64,000 bases of DNA from Leptolyngbya iicbica LK (GTDB taxonomy: Bacteria > Cyanobacteriota > Cyanobacteriia > Phormidesmidales > Phormidesmidaceae): NCBI RefSeq assembly GCF_004212215.1, contig NZ_QVFV01000003.1, positions 1-64,000 of the forward strand, in the 5' to 3' direction. The notes beneath the pieces were generated by a model. It did no database searches, was not told the origin of the DNA, and saw only the letters and a program-made list of their open reading frames with translations. Shown here one piece after another: positions 1-13,200 of this stretch (position 1 is its first letter; the number at the start of each line of letters is the position of its first letter). A program made the position numbers and the translations under genes.

Positions 1-1
1 A

Positions 2-67
2 CAACGAGGCGACTCGTTCATCGAACAAGTCGCCCAAGCCATGGTGCGGCAAAATCGCGCTGCTTAA
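2..67 (+). CDS. C-terminal fragment of an unidentified protein
   Basis: A reading frame open from the left edge of the window ends at TAA (65-67). It would encode about 21 C-terminal residues, ending in VRQNRAA. This is too short to assign a family. It is listed only because an open frame enters the window here and is followed by a gene-free stretch. It could be a chance open frame. Confidence 0.3.
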   Translation, partial: QRGDSFIEQVAQAMVRQNRAA

Positions 68-1233
68 ATCGACGCTAAACACGTACGCGCTAACCCATCC
101 TACAAAAGCTTTGAATATTTAGGGCGCTTTACTTACAACCTCACGGTTGTTTCTGCCCTGACCCTAACCGAAGCTCGAAGTCGCCAAACTAAGCCCTACA
201 TCTAGAGTCTCACGAGCCGAATCGAATCGAAAAAACTCTATCGGTGCCATCTTTTGACCATGATAAAAACGATCAGTCACTATCAGTAAACAGCGCTAAA
301 CAGTCCCATCATCAATTCACTCAATATGGCCGACTTTTAATCTGCTAATAATCTTTGACTGCCTGTTTTCATCGTGGCGGCATTACCGAGTCGCAAAAAA
401 ACGCTAGAAATGTTTAAATTCCCTCATCCCTGAAACATTCATGGTCAGAGCAAATTCGAACAATCACTTTTTGCAAAAAAACGCTACGTCATGAAATAGC
501 CCACGCAGCCTTCTGTTACGGTCTGTTAAAACTTTCCGGGAATTGTTTCTGGCTGAACTACACTTGTGACCCCTCTCAATCTATTTAAGACAAAAATGCG
601 CCGTTGACTGCCTAATAAAAATTAGACAGTTATCCTTTTTTTCTGAATACGCACTTTCCAAAAAAGGATTTGTAACAAAAGGCGGCAAGTGGTGAGTGTT
701 TTAAATAACATCGTGGGTATCCTCACGGGTGTTGATGGTATTTATGAGTTTTGGATGAATGGTGCCGTTGATGCAGTCAGGGTTGATGTTGATGGTGGTT
801 TGCGAATTCCCCTTTGTGCGAGGGCTGTGGTGATCGTCGCTAAATGGGAGGGCGAGATTCTGGCCGACGCTGAATGTTTAAGCTGATGTAAGGGCAAGAT
901 GGGTTGGGAGAACGTGCTGAGTGCTTTTTCGGACGTGTTGAGCGATGTTGTCCCTAAAAGTTTCCTCGTTGTTGGCCAATAGGTGAGAGTCATCTTGGTG
1001 TTGATTTGTCGCCGCAACTCTTGGGTCAAGTTGGCTTTAAAACATCAGTGTGGGGCAGTCGCTAGAGAAAATCTCTGTCGCAAAAGCAGTGTGTGGGTGT
1101 GATTTTTGGTGTGATCTTTGCAGAAACCTCTTATACACTTTGGTCAGCATGATGCCTGAAATCAGTGAGTAGGTGTTTGACTAAAAAGAGTGGATTCGGT
1201 GTGCAGGTTGTAGATTTTTTTGGGATGCGAATC
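68..1233. other. Long gene-free leader upstream of the first giant gene
   Basis: No convincing gene lies here. The two short open frames (about 689-886 plus, 742-1029 minus) overlap each other on opposite strands, have low-complexity translations and match no family I recognise. The stretch is AT-rich compared with the genes and contains a 10-base perfect inverted repeat (ATCCTTTTTT at 632-641, AAAAAAGGAT at 660-669). It probably carries the promoter and a long untranslated leader for the giant gene that starts near 1234. No promoter boxes can be fixed with confidence. Confidence 0.5.
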
Positions 1234-4200
1234 ATGGCGAATAAAACGAAGTCTATTGTTTTTGTTGATGCAAGTATTGAGGCTCCTTTGCAGCTAGCTG
1301 CTGGGATTGCTCTTGATGCTGAAACCTTGATTTTGCCTCCCGATGTCGATGGTGTGGCCTACATCACCGCTACCCTACAGGCTCACCCGACTGCGACCGA
1401 AGTCTTTGTGGTGGCGCACGGTGCGCCAGGGCGACTCTCGCTCGGCAATGCTGAGCTGAGCTTGTCAACGCTGCCTCAGTATCGCGATCGCCTCCAACAA
1501 TGGACAGCTCAAACTGCCATTCAGGATATCCACTTTTACGGCTGCCGAGTCGCTGCGGGCGATGCCGGAGCCGAGTTTTTGGCCGCCATCCACACCCTGA
1601 CCCACGCCAATATTGCTGCTTCTACCCACGTGCTCGGCCACGCCGCTCGCGGCGGCGACTGGACCCTTGATGCCTTTTGGGGCGAAGTCGAGCGGCGCCA
1701 ACTCCTCACCGCTGCTGCCGCTGCCGCCTATCCCGGCACCTTAGCTGCGAACAACGATATTCAGAATGCGATCGCCCTCACTCCAGGGACGCCTGATGTG
1801 ATCGGCAACGCGCTAGCCAATAATCAAGTCGGTGAGCCGATTCACGATGCCACCCCAGGGGCGACCACCTTCTCCAACGACTCCGTCTGGTGGACTTGGA
1901 CCTCCAACGTCGATGGCCTGGTGAACATCAATACGGCTGGGAGCTCTATCGGCACTGTGCTAGCGGTCTATAGCAGCCCGATCGCCGCCACCGATCCAAC
2001 CTTTACCTTCGGCAGTCTGACCCCCATTGCCAATGATCTGAGCGCCTCTAGTAGCGACACCACTAGCGTCAGCTTTGAAGCGCAAAATGGGGTGATTTAC
2101 TACTTTGCAGTTGATGGCACAGGCTTTCAACAGACGGCCAACGATACCACTGGCATCACGATTCAGCTCGATGTGCCACCGCAGATTGCCCCGGCGCAGC
2201 TGTTTACCGTTCCCGAAGACAATAGTGCTGCCCCCAGCGATGGCACCGACAACCAGGTGAACTTGGTTGACCCTGCCGTGACGGTGGATACGTGGGCGAT
2301 CACCAGCGGTAATCTTGACAATGACGGCGATGGCAATCTGGTGTTTGCGATCGATAGTGCGACTGGGGCCATCACCGTTAATGATGCCGATGACCTCGAC
2401 TTTGAAGCCTTTCCGCAAAACTATGAGCTGACTATTTCGGCGACTAATGGCGCTGACACCGATACCGAATCGGTGTTTGTGCAGGTGACTGATATCAATG
2501 AGGCGCCCACTATTACCAGCCTGAGTGTGCCAGCAGGCACTGTAAATGAGGGGCAACTCTTTACTCTGACAGGGCAAGTTGATGACCCTGATATCAGCGA
2601 CACCTCAACCGTGCTCATCGAATGGGGCGATGGCACCACTAGTACAGTGGCGGCTGATGGCACTGGTGCGTTTTCGGCCTCTCATGCCTATGCCGACGAT
2701 ACTGCCTTTACTGCAGGCTTCATTAAGGCCACGGTTACTGATTCCGGCAGCCTGACGGATTCAGCGACTCTTGATATCTCAGTGGAGAATGTGGCTCCCA
2801 CGGTCACACCATCTATTGGCCAAACCTTTTCATTGGCGGAAGACGGCACGAAGAGTTTCTTTCTCACCGCTACCGATCCGGCTGGGGCGTTAGATCCCTT
2901 TACGTGGAGTTTCACTACACCCCCCTTATCAGCAGGAGGAAACCTCGTCATCAACCCGGGTGGGGACGAGGCAACACAGTTCTTTACCTATACGCCGCGC
3001 GCCAACTTTAACGGCACCGAAACGTTTGCCATCAAGGTTGACGATGGTGATGGCGGCACCAGTACGATTAACTTCACTGCCAACGTCACGCCAGTTGCAG
3101 ATGCGCCGACCAGTTTCAAGTTGGCCACTTCGGCGGCCACCATTGATGAAGGCGACTCCATCATCCTCAGTGGTAGTTTTGTCGATCCTGACGTCGGGGA
3201 CACCTTTACTGTCACCATCAACTGGAATGATGGCACCGCCCCAACCACCTTGAATTCGTCGGATTTAACCTTCAAAGCGGCGACGAATACCTATTCCTTT
3301 AATACGGGCCATGTGTTCAATACCAATGGCACCGTTGCGATCTCGGCCACCGTGGTTGATAGCTTTGGCAAAGTCGCGAACGCCACCAAGTCCATCATTA
3401 TTGAAAACACGCCGCCTGAAGTGAGTCCGATCAGCAGCTTCCTCACGATTGACGAAGACGCTACAGGCACTATTACCCTTTCCGCTGCAGATATTAGCTC
3501 TGAGAGCTTTACCTGGGAAATTGATACTGCTCCGACTCAGGGCACCGCTAGCTTTGTGACCAGCGGCACGGGTGACACGCAAACCTTGTCGTATACGCCT
3601 AACCCTGATTATTTTGGGGGCGACAACTTTATTGTGAAGGTCACCGATGAAGACGGCGGCATCTCGTTTGCCAGCATCGGTGTCAACGTTAACCCGGTCA
3701 ATGATGCGCCGATTAATCTGACGGTCACGCCCGATGTCAGCAGCATTAATGAAGGCGACACCGTCACGCTGAGCGGTAGCTTTGATGATATTGATAACTC
3801 CACTGAGGTCGATCTCGATGACGTCCACTCCATCACGGTGGACTGGGGTGATGGCACAGTCGAAACCTTCAATGACACGGATGTCACCATCTTTACGAAT
3901 ACGGATCAGACGACGGTTTCCTTTGCCGGGCTGACTCATACCTATCTGGATGAGGGCGATGGGACCTATGATGTCACGGTTACGGTGACCGATAAGGCCG
4001 GAGCCACAGACGACTTTACTACCGAGATTCAGGTGGCAAATGTCAGCCCGACGCTGGTTGATCCGGCTGCATCACCGACTAACCTGGGGCCGGTCACCGA
4101 AGATAAATCGTTTAATTTCACCGTCAAAGCGAGCGATGTCGGCACTCAAGATACGCTGACCTGGCAAATTGTGTCTGGCCCGAGCAACGGAACACTGACA

Positions 4201-7200
4201 CTCGGCACAAGCCCGAGTAATGGAGTCCGAAATCTCACTTATACGCCTGATGCCAACTATGACGGAGATGGTGACGGCGCGACTTTTAACGACGATACCT
4301 TTACGTTACAGGTCTCTGATGGCGATGGCGGCTTTGAAGACTTGGTCTACAACGTCGGGATTACGCCGGTTGCCGATCGCCCTGACATTACCGTCAACAG
4401 CTTCACCGTGGTGGAAGATCAGGTGCTGCAAGTCACGGGCGATGTGCTGAATGCGATCGATGATGACACCTTGCCTGCCAATCTCAACTTCACGATTACA
4501 GGCACTGACTCAGGCAGCTTCTTCTACAACGACGGCACCACGGTCAGCGCAAAAGATAACTTCACGCTGGACGATGTTTTCCAGGGCAAAGTCACCTTCC
4601 TGTATGAGAACGCCAACAATACTGGTGCGCCAAACTTTACCATTACGGTCTCTGACGACACCACGCCTACCCCACTGACCGATATTGTGGCGGGCAACAT
4701 TGTCAATTTCACGGCTGTCAATGACGCCCCAGAACTGGTCCTCGATGAGAGTACTGATGACCCGGCGACTGTTGATGTTGTTGAGATCGACAACTTTGTG
4801 GTTGATGAAGGCGGGCAGCTAAAGATTTCGAATGCCCTCATTAGCGCCACTGACGAAGAATCTGGCCCGGCTAATCTGACCTTTACGCTCACCAATATTG
4901 AAGGTGGCGATTTCATTGTCAACGGTCAGGTCAAGACGAGCTTTACCCTGGCACAAGTGAATGCCGGAGCTGTATCCTTCCGCCATGATGGGACTGAAAT
5001 TGCCCCTCTTGCAACCATTAGCGTGACCGACGGTAATGGGCTATCGTCACTGCCACAAACCATTCAAGGCATTATTGATCCGGCTGGATTCGTAAATGAT
5101 CCGCCCACGATTTTGGTCAACAATTTTAACGTGGTGGAAGGGGAAGAACTGCTCATTACCACCAGTGTGTTGGATGCGATCGATGTCGATGCGGCTACTC
5201 CTGCGCCTGACATCCAATTCACGATTTCCGGCCCTAATGCTACCAGCTTTATCTTTCCAGGAGATACTGACCCGGATAATGACGCTAGCACGGTCACCTT
5301 CAATCGCTCCGATATTGTGGCGGGTGAGGTCACCTTCCTCTACAACGGCGAAACGGCCCCCGTCTTTAGCATCACGGCGAATGATCAAGACCCGAATGTC
5401 ACTCCCGCTGAAACCACTGTGGCGGGGAATGTCACCTTTACTGAAGTCAACGACACGCCAGTCTTTTTAGAGCCAGTTAATCCTGCGGTGACGCCAGTCG
5501 TCTTTGAGCCGAGCGATGGCATTTTGCCTGACTTTACGGTGAAAGAAGGCGGCAATGTCGCGATCAATCGACTGATCATTCGAGCGACCGATGGCGACTT
5601 TGACGATCGCAACCTCCAATTCACTGTCTCGAATGTGCAGGGGGGCGAATTCCGCTTGGTAGGCAGCTCCAATGCAGTTACCACGTTTACCCAAAACGAC
5701 ATCAACTTGGGCCGGGTGCTCTTTGTTAACGATGGCACCGTAACTGATCCGAGCTATGACATCAGCGTCACCGATGGCGTCAACACCGCTACGGCCATCG
5801 GCGGTGGCACTGTTACGGCAGTCAACGATGCGCCCGAAATCACGGTCAATAACTTTACCGTTGTGGAAGATCAGGTGCTCTTAGTCGATGGCAGCGTGTT
5901 AAATGCGACTGACGAAGATAACCCTGACCCGAATGACCTCACCTTTACGATTACGGGTAGGGATGCTGCCAGCTTTATTTTTGCTGGGGATACTGATGCC
6001 ACCGACGGCATTAGCTTCAAGCTTTCAGATGTCTTCCAAGGCAACGTCACCTTCTTGTATGAAAACGCCGATAATCTCGGCGCGCCCAGCTTCAGTATTA
6101 AAGTTGCGGATTTACAGCCGCTGGCAGATACGGCAGCAGGCAACATTGTTAATTTCACTGCGGTCAATGACGCCCCGATTTTAGATGGCACTCCGCTAGA
6201 TGATACGGATTCAGATGATCTGACTCCCATCACCGTCGATGAAGGCGGACAAGTTACCGTTAATAGCGTCAACATTGGGGCGCGGGATGAAGAATCAGGG
6301 GCCGCTAACCTGACCTTTAACCTGACGAATATTGAAGGCGGCGACTTCATTGTTAGCGGTCAAGTCAAGACCAGCTTTACCCAGGCACAGGTCAACGCTG
6401 GGGCAGTGTTCTTCCAGCATGACGGCACCGAAGTGCCACCGGCTTACACGGTGACCGTGACCGATGGCGGAGGTCTATCGTCTCCGCCACAAACCATTCA
6501 AGGCATCCTTGACCCGACAGGACTCGTCAACGACCCGCCCACGATTTTGAAGAATAACTTTGTGGTGACGGAAGGGGAAGAACTGCTGGTTACGACGAAG
6601 GTGTTGGATGCGATCGATGTCGATGCTACGGTTCCTGGCACCGATATTGAGTTCACCATTACGGGTGCCGATGCCAGCAGCTTTATCTTTGCGGGCGATA
6701 CTGATGCGACAGACGGGATTACTTTCAAGCGCTCCGATATCGTAGCGGGTGATGTCACCTTCCTCTATGACGGTGAAACTGCCCCTGTCTTTAGCATCAC
6801 GGCCAATGACCTTGACCCAGATGCCGCGGGTGGCGCGAAGGTCACGGTAGCGGGCAATGTGACCTTTACCGAGGTCAACGATACGCCCATCTTCCAAGAG
6901 CCGGACGGTGCGGGTGGCTTTGTCACCATTACCGACGGTACCTTGCCAGACATTACGGTGAATGAAGACGGTAATGTCTCAATCACGCGGCAAATTATCA
7001 AAGCGACCGATGGCGACTTTGACGATCGCAACCTCCAATTCACCGTCTCCAATGTGCAGGGTGGCGACTTCTTCATCATTGGCAACGCTAATCCAGTCAC
7101 CACCTTCACCCAAAACGACATTAACTTGGGCCGCGTCTTCTTTGAAAACGACGGCACCGAAACTGCCCCGAGCTACGACATCAGCGTCACCGATGGCGTC

Positions 7201-10200
7201 AATACGGCGACGGCTACAGGCGGCGGTACTGTCAATGGCGTCAACGATGCGCCCGAGATCACCACCAACGTCTTCAACATTACCGAAGGCGTTGAGCTGG
7301 TCATTACCCCCGACGTGCTCAATATCACTGATGTAGATAGTCTCGACAGCGAAATCGAGATCACGGTTGCGGGCAACACCGGCAACCCGGTCGCGGGAAT
7401 CGATACTGATGGCGAGATTAACGCAGCTTTTGCTGTCAATGGCACCCCTGCAACGACCTTCACCCTCGAAGACATCATCAATGGCGACGTCACTTTCAAA
7501 TACGAAGGTGAAATTGAGCCGTCCTTTAGCATCACAGTCACAGATAATCGGGCTGGCGTGAATCCAACGCCCATTCCGTTAGCTCCGGTTGATGCCAACA
7601 TCACCTTTACCCCGGTCAATGATGCTCCAGAGCTGACGCTCGACCCAGCAACGAACATTCCGATCACTGAAGATGCATCCCTGGCCATTACGGACACTTT
7701 CTTCAAGGTCGTTGATGCTGAGGTGAAAGCTGGACTGCAACCGCTAACCGATCTGGTTTACACCGTTGATGCCACCACCAACGGCACTTTCCAGCTCGAC
7801 GGCGTTAACGCCACCACCTTTACCCAAGCGGATGTCGAGAATGGCGATGTTACCTTCTTGCACAGTGGCGAAACCGCCCCTAGCTTTACGGTCACCCTCA
7901 ATGACAACGGTGCCCCCATTGATGAAGAGGTCACCGTAACTGTTGCGCCGGAAGACTTTAACTTCACGGCAGTGAACGACGTGCCCGAACTGGTCAACAA
8001 AAACCTGACTGTCACCGAAGGCAGCACGGTGACTCTGACAACGGCCAACTTAAGCGCGATCGATGTTGAAACCAAAGCGCTGGATCTTGAATTCACAGTC
8101 TCCAACGTGGTCAACGGTAGCTTCAATAAGACGACCTTCACGCTGCTAGACATCATTCAAGAAACGGTCACCTTTACCCACGACGACACGGGCGAAACCC
8201 CCACCGACAATAAAGCACCTAGTTTCGATGTCACCGTGACCGATATCGGAGCCGACGCCGGTGCGGCCTTAGCCGACAAAACGTCTCCGGTATCCACGAT
8301 TAACGTCACCCTGATTCCGGTCAATGATGCTCCTGTGCTGATTCCCGATGGTGATCTGCCCGGTAACCTGGGCAATGACCCCTTTGCCATTACCGAGGGG
8401 GCGCTGCTCGTCCTTGATGCGACCAACGTAGCGGTGAATGCGGCCATTTTTGCCAGCGACACCGACACCTTGCCCGAAGATTTAGACTTCACGGCAACCA
8501 ATGTTGTGGGCGGGTTCTTTGCTTTGGCGACTGATACCAGTACCCCAATCACCACCTTTACTCAAGCTGATATCGACAATCGACTGGTCGCGTTTAAGCA
8601 CAACGGCACCGAAACCCAGCCCAGTTTTACGCTCGAAGTCACTGACGGCACTAGCACCGATCTACAAAACTACGTTGCGACCCTTGTCCCCGTTAACGAT
8701 CCACCGGCAATTACGACGAATACCCTGACCATCAGTGAAGATGAGCAGGTGCTCCTGACCATCAGTGACCTCAAAGTCGTTGATCCAGAAAGTGGCCCTG
8801 CCAACCTCAAATACTCCATTACGAACCTGGCCAATGGCTCTTTCTTTATTGACGATGGCTCCGGTGCCTTCGCGACTGAAATTGCGACCAATACGGTGGA
8901 TGCCTTTAGCCAACAGCAGGTGATTGACGGACTGGTCGCCTTTAAGCAAGGCGGCAGTAACGACGCTCCCACCTATACGCTGACGGCAAAAGACAATGGC
9001 ACGCCTCAGGGAGTTTCTGTCGCCAGTGATGCGGATATTAACTTCACGCCGATCAACGACGCCCCTGAGTTGGCAGCCGGCACAACGGAAGGACTATTCG
9101 CGATTTCACAGGGCCAAAAAGTCACCATTGATGGAGCGACTCAGCTCAGCTTTGTGGATGAAGAAACCTTTGATGGCACCACTGGTGACCCGGCACTGCT
9201 GACCTACACCATTGATGCTGTTAGCAAAGGCACCTTCTTCTTGAGTGGTGCGGCGTTAGGCGTCAACGATACCTTTACGCAGCAAGACCTCAACCTGGGA
9301 AGCGTGGCCTTCCAGCATGACAACAGCGAGTTCGCGCCCAGCTACACCGTTACGGTGAGCGACAATGGCGTTCCCGCACCCGTCCAGTCCACTTCCTTAG
9401 AAGTGGTCTTTAAGGACGTCACTGATGGCGGCACCTTTACCAATCTACCGAATGCTCCGGAGTTGCTGATCAATGCCCTCACCATCGACGAAGGGCAAAC
9501 GGTCGAGTTCACCACCAGCAATCTCAGTGCCGAAGACTTAGATTCGCCCAATCTCGACCTGGAATTCTTCATCACAGACGAGACCAATGGCACGTTCACC
9601 GTTGATAACTCAACTGCTGTTAATGGGGACTTCACTCTGCGCGATGTGGTGGAGGGGCGAGTCAGCTTTGAACATGACGGCTCGAACGATGCGCCGACTT
9701 ACAAAGTCGAGGTCAAAGATGCTGGAGGCACGGGACTGACTTCCGGCGTGGAAGCTGCCGATATCACGTTCAATCGTGAGAACGACAATCCCACGTTGAT
9801 CAGCCCCGATGGGCCGATTCCGGCGACTGATCTAGAAACGGCCAATGACTTGGCACAGTTTACGTTCACTGTCGAGGAAGATGGCATTTTCGGCCTCACC
9901 CTGGATCAAATTAATGCGGCGGATGAACTGGGTGAAACCGCACAAGAAAATTTGACGTTCGAAGTTGCTGAGGTGAAAGGTGGCTTCTTTGCCCTGTCAA
10001 CCAGCTCGGATACCCCGATCGCTGATAACAAGTTCACCTGGGTGCAGGTTGAAAATGGCGACATCGTCTTCAACCACGATGGCTCTAACGTGGTTCCAAG
10101 CTATGAGCTGACCGTTTTTGACGACGAGGGCGGCAGCACGACCGCTACTTACGAGGGCACCTTGACCGCCATCAATGATGTGCCCGTGCTCAAGGCGGCC

Positions 10201-13200
10201 CAGCTCAGCCTCACCGAAATCGACGACGGCACTGGTACGCCCATCACGGCAGCCAACCTGCTGTTTGAAGACGAAGAGACGGCCCCTGCGAATCTCAACT
10301 ACGAGATCATCAGCGTTGGTCCCGATGGGGCGACCGATGCGGAAGATGCATTCTTTACCAGAAACGGTACGCGGCTCAATGTTGGGGAGTCGTTTAGCCA
10401 AGCCGACGTCAACAATGGGCTAATCGCCTTTGTGCAGGCTGAGGTAGACAACAATGCCGCGCCGACCTTTAAGTTACAGCTCAAAGACCAGGTGGTGCCT
10501 GGTGATGTCACTTCCACGGTCAACGCTATTGATATCGAGACCGGAGTCAACTTTACGCTCAACTTCACGCCAGTCAACGATGCGCCGACACCTGATCCAT
10601 TTGTGATTAGTTTCCCGACGGTGGTCGAGGGTGGCACCATCAATGTCGTGAGTGGAGTTGCAGATCCGCTGGCGGATCCGCCTGAGGTGCAGATCTTTGT
10701 CGAAGACGAAGAAACGACGAATCCGGTAGAGCTGGTTTACACCGTCGATAGCATTGCCAATGCGAACTTCCAGGTGAGTGGCAGCAATGCGACGACCTTT
10801 ACCCAAGATGACATCAACAACAATCGGGTCACCTTTGTTCACGATGGCAGTGAGTTAGAACCGACCTTTACGCTGTCGGTGCAAGACAATAATGGCGGTA
10901 CCGGGGCCAATACGCTCACTCAATCCGTCACTCCTATGTTCCAGTTGGCTAACGAAGCGCCAGAGCTCACGAAGAATACGCTGAGCCCGATTGAGGGACA
11001 GGAGATCACCCTGACCACTGACAATATCTTTGCGAGCGATCGCGAAGACCTGGTCACACAACTCAAATTTGAGATTTCTGATGTGGTGGGCGGCACCTTC
11101 TTCCTGAATGGTGTAGCGCTAGACGTTGTCGATGGTGGCGATGGCTTTGGCCAATTTTCCATTGCGCAGTTAGCTGCAGGTGAGCTCACCTTCAAAGATG
11201 ACGGTAACGAAGATGCGCCCAGCTACAAGGTCAACGTGATTGATAGTGAGGGCTTGGCACTGGCGGCACCCGAAGCGGCCACCATTGACCTGTCCCAGTT
11301 CCCGGTGAATGATGCGCCTGAGATTAAAGTCGTTAACTTCCCCATTGTGGAAGGGACGCTGTTAGAACTCGATCTTGATCTCCTCGATACGGCCAACGCC
11401 AACCTGTTTACCGCGGATCCGGACAATACCGATGCGGAGCTGACCTACACCGTCAGTAACCTCACAGGTGGCCAGTTCTTGCTCTTTAACTTGACCACTG
11501 CGGCGCTAGATCCGACCAGCACATTCACCCAAAAAGACGTGATCGACGGCTTGGTCAACTTCCAGCCGGACAAAAATAGTGAGGTGGCCCCGAGCTTTAC
11601 GCTGACGGTCAGTGACGGCATTGATGGCACTGACTCGGTCAACGTTTCTGTTGCGAGTGGCAATATCACCTTTATTCCGGTCAACGATCCGCCGGTAGCG
11701 GTTGCGAATAGCTTCACTACCGATGAGGATACGAAGCTGACTGGGCTGAATGTGACCGCGAATGACACTGACGACAGCGGCACCACCCTGCAGGTCACTG
11801 AGATCAACGGTCAAACGGGGACGGTCACTACCACCAAAGGGGCTACCGTTGAAATTGTTGGTAACCTGATTAACTACGATCCAACGACATCTACAACTTT
11901 CCAAGCGTTGGCAGTCGGGCAATCCGGCACAGACACCTTTACCTACACGATCAATGACAATGACCCTGACTTAACTGATGGCAAAACAGCTATTGGTACG
12001 GTGACGATCGCGATCGAGGGGGTAAATGACTTGCCTACTCTGGATACGGCGAGCTTGACTGCGGCAGCGACTGAGGGCAGCCCGCTTAACCTCAACCTTC
12101 TGACGGCGGCGGGAGCGAAGGATGTCGATTTTGGCGATGTGCTTACCATTAGTGACGCCAGCGATGGCACCTTCGGTACGGTCACGTTCACCAATGACAT
12201 CCTGACGTATACCCCAACGGGGAATCTCTTAGGGGGCGAAGTTAAAGAGGATACGGTCACCTACACAATCAGTGACGGCAACGGCGGCACCGTCGATGGC
12301 GAGCTGAAAATCACCCTGACAGGCGTCAACGACCCACCTGTTGCCGTCGCCAACAGTGGCTCTGGCTTCCGCACAGTTGAGTCAGCGGCCTTTAGAACCG
12401 GTAATGTGCTAACCAATGACTTTGACCCTGAGGGCCAAGCCATCACCTTAAAGAGTGTTGACACGACTGGGTTGCGAGGCTTACTCGTCAACCGGGGCGA
12501 TGGCACCTTTACCTATGATCCCAACGGGGTGTTTGATGCGCTACCAGTGGGCAAAACTCGCAATGATGTCTTTAGTTACACCATTGAAGATGCTCAGGGG
12601 GCAACTGATAGCGCTACCGTCAGCATTCGGATTACCGGGCAGCTCAGTTCCTTCCTCGATTATGAGAAGCAACTGAAACTCCAAAACCTGAATGCCGTGG
12701 CACCGGGGAATACCTTCGGCGTGTTTCCCCTGGCCCAGCTCTACGACGAGCGATACTATCTCAATCAAAACCCACAAGTTGCGGCTGTTGTCGGCCCAGG
12801 TTTACCCTTTAGTTCTGGCTTCCAGCACTTTGTACAGTTTGGCTTGAGTGAAGGGCGCAACCCCAGTGTGCTCTACAACGAGTCGTTCTATCTGGCGAAC
12901 AATGCGCAAGTGCGTCAGGCGGTCAACAATGGTATTTTCAGAAGTGGTTTGGAGCATTTCCTCCAGTTTGGTCACCGCGAAGGCCGAGACCCCAGCGCCT
13001 TCTTTGACCAGAGTGATTACTTGCTTAACAACCCCGATGTAGATAGGGCCGTAGATAGTGGGGCGATTCAGAGTGCCTTCCAGCATTACGTCATTGCTGG
13101 GGTGGATGAAAATCGCTTGCCCGCGTTGTCACTCTTTGATGCCCAGTACTATTTGGATACGAATCCTCAATTAGTACAGGCGGGCGTTACCCGAGCAGGA

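Noticed and set aside
689-1029. Overlapping short open frames on both strands upstream of the first giant gene
   Set aside because: They lie over one another on opposite strands, have no recognisable family, and look like chance frames in a spacer.
4381-7251. Assembly artefact as the explanation for the tandem four-domain duplication
   Set aside because: The copies differ at many codons and by 11 codons in length, so they are not an erroneously repeated read.
1960-13086. Many long minus-strand open frames inside the two giant genes
   Set aside because: They are shadows of a strongly biased, repetitive coding frame; translations are rich in Ser/Val/Thr or Arg with no domain features.
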